In this document: positions 39,771-40,671 of the stretch, piece after piece
How positions within the stretch are numbered: position 1 is the stretch's first letter
Layout: the number at the start of each line of letters is the position of its first letter
Notes under the pieces: model-generated
Seen by the model: the letters and a program-made list of their open reading frames with translations, nothing else
What the model was told of the DNA's origin: nothing
The model's database searches: none
Translations under genes and position numbers: made by a program
Source of the DNA: a virus
Strand: one strand, 5' to 3'
Virus record (IMG/VR): IMGVR_UViG_3300044679_000108
Coordinates: 1 to 40,671 of that record
Length of the DNA stretch: 40,671 bases

Positions 39771-40671
<901 letters not shown>

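Overview
The window looks like the complete circular genome (about 40.5 kb unique) of a temperate, tailed dsDNA phage, probably a short-tailed (podovirus-type) one, from a very GC-rich Gram-negative host. The evidence is a single terminase-portal-scaffold-capsid-tail gene set, a tyrosine integrase, and a lysis region with lipoproteins that imply an outer membrane. GC richness and gene content would fit a Myxococcota/Deltaproteobacteria-like host, but that is inference. Bases 1-127 are repeated exactly at 40545-40671, so the ends join. One translationally coupled gene reads straight through the junction.

Layout. A rightward operon starts at a switch region (38973-39156). It runs through a small ribbon-helix-helix-like gene, two small genes, the junction-spanning (Gly-Asn/Asp/Tyr)n repeat gene, and regulators including an XRE/Fis double HTH, to 1756. 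A strongly folded spacer (1757-2028) with two hairpins sharing one heptaloop precedes a replication-initiator-like gene and four small genes ending at 4484. Almost everything else is leftward. From right to left this strand holds: a small gene and serine recombinase (38972-38027); small genes, a LuxR-type HTH and the integrase (37852-35539) with a 13-bp inverted repeat beyond it; a dense cluster of small overlapping genes (35444-28882) with ParB-like, two sigma-region-4-like Cys/His, HNH and GNAT proteins; then the virion genes (terminase, portal, scaffold, capsid, connector, tail hub, S74-chaperone protein, two very large Ala-rich internal-type proteins, fibre-like protein); and finally a lysis/envelope module (7376-4481). 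A DNA methyltransferase gene (23650-24354) is inserted in the opposite orientation between portal and scaffold.

Most neighbouring genes overlap by ATGA or GTGA, so translational coupling is the rule and was used to choose many starts. No polymerase, primase, helicase, SSB or RNA polymerase is recognisable; the phage probably recruits host machinery through the initiator-like protein. Main novelty candidates are the hexamer-repeat gene with its flanking 25-bp direct repeats, the twin hairpins, the paired sigma-like proteins, the hexamer-rich methyltransferase locus, and two position-conserved motifs upstream of leftward genes. All long opposite-strand ORFs over the virion genes were treated as GC-driven shadows.
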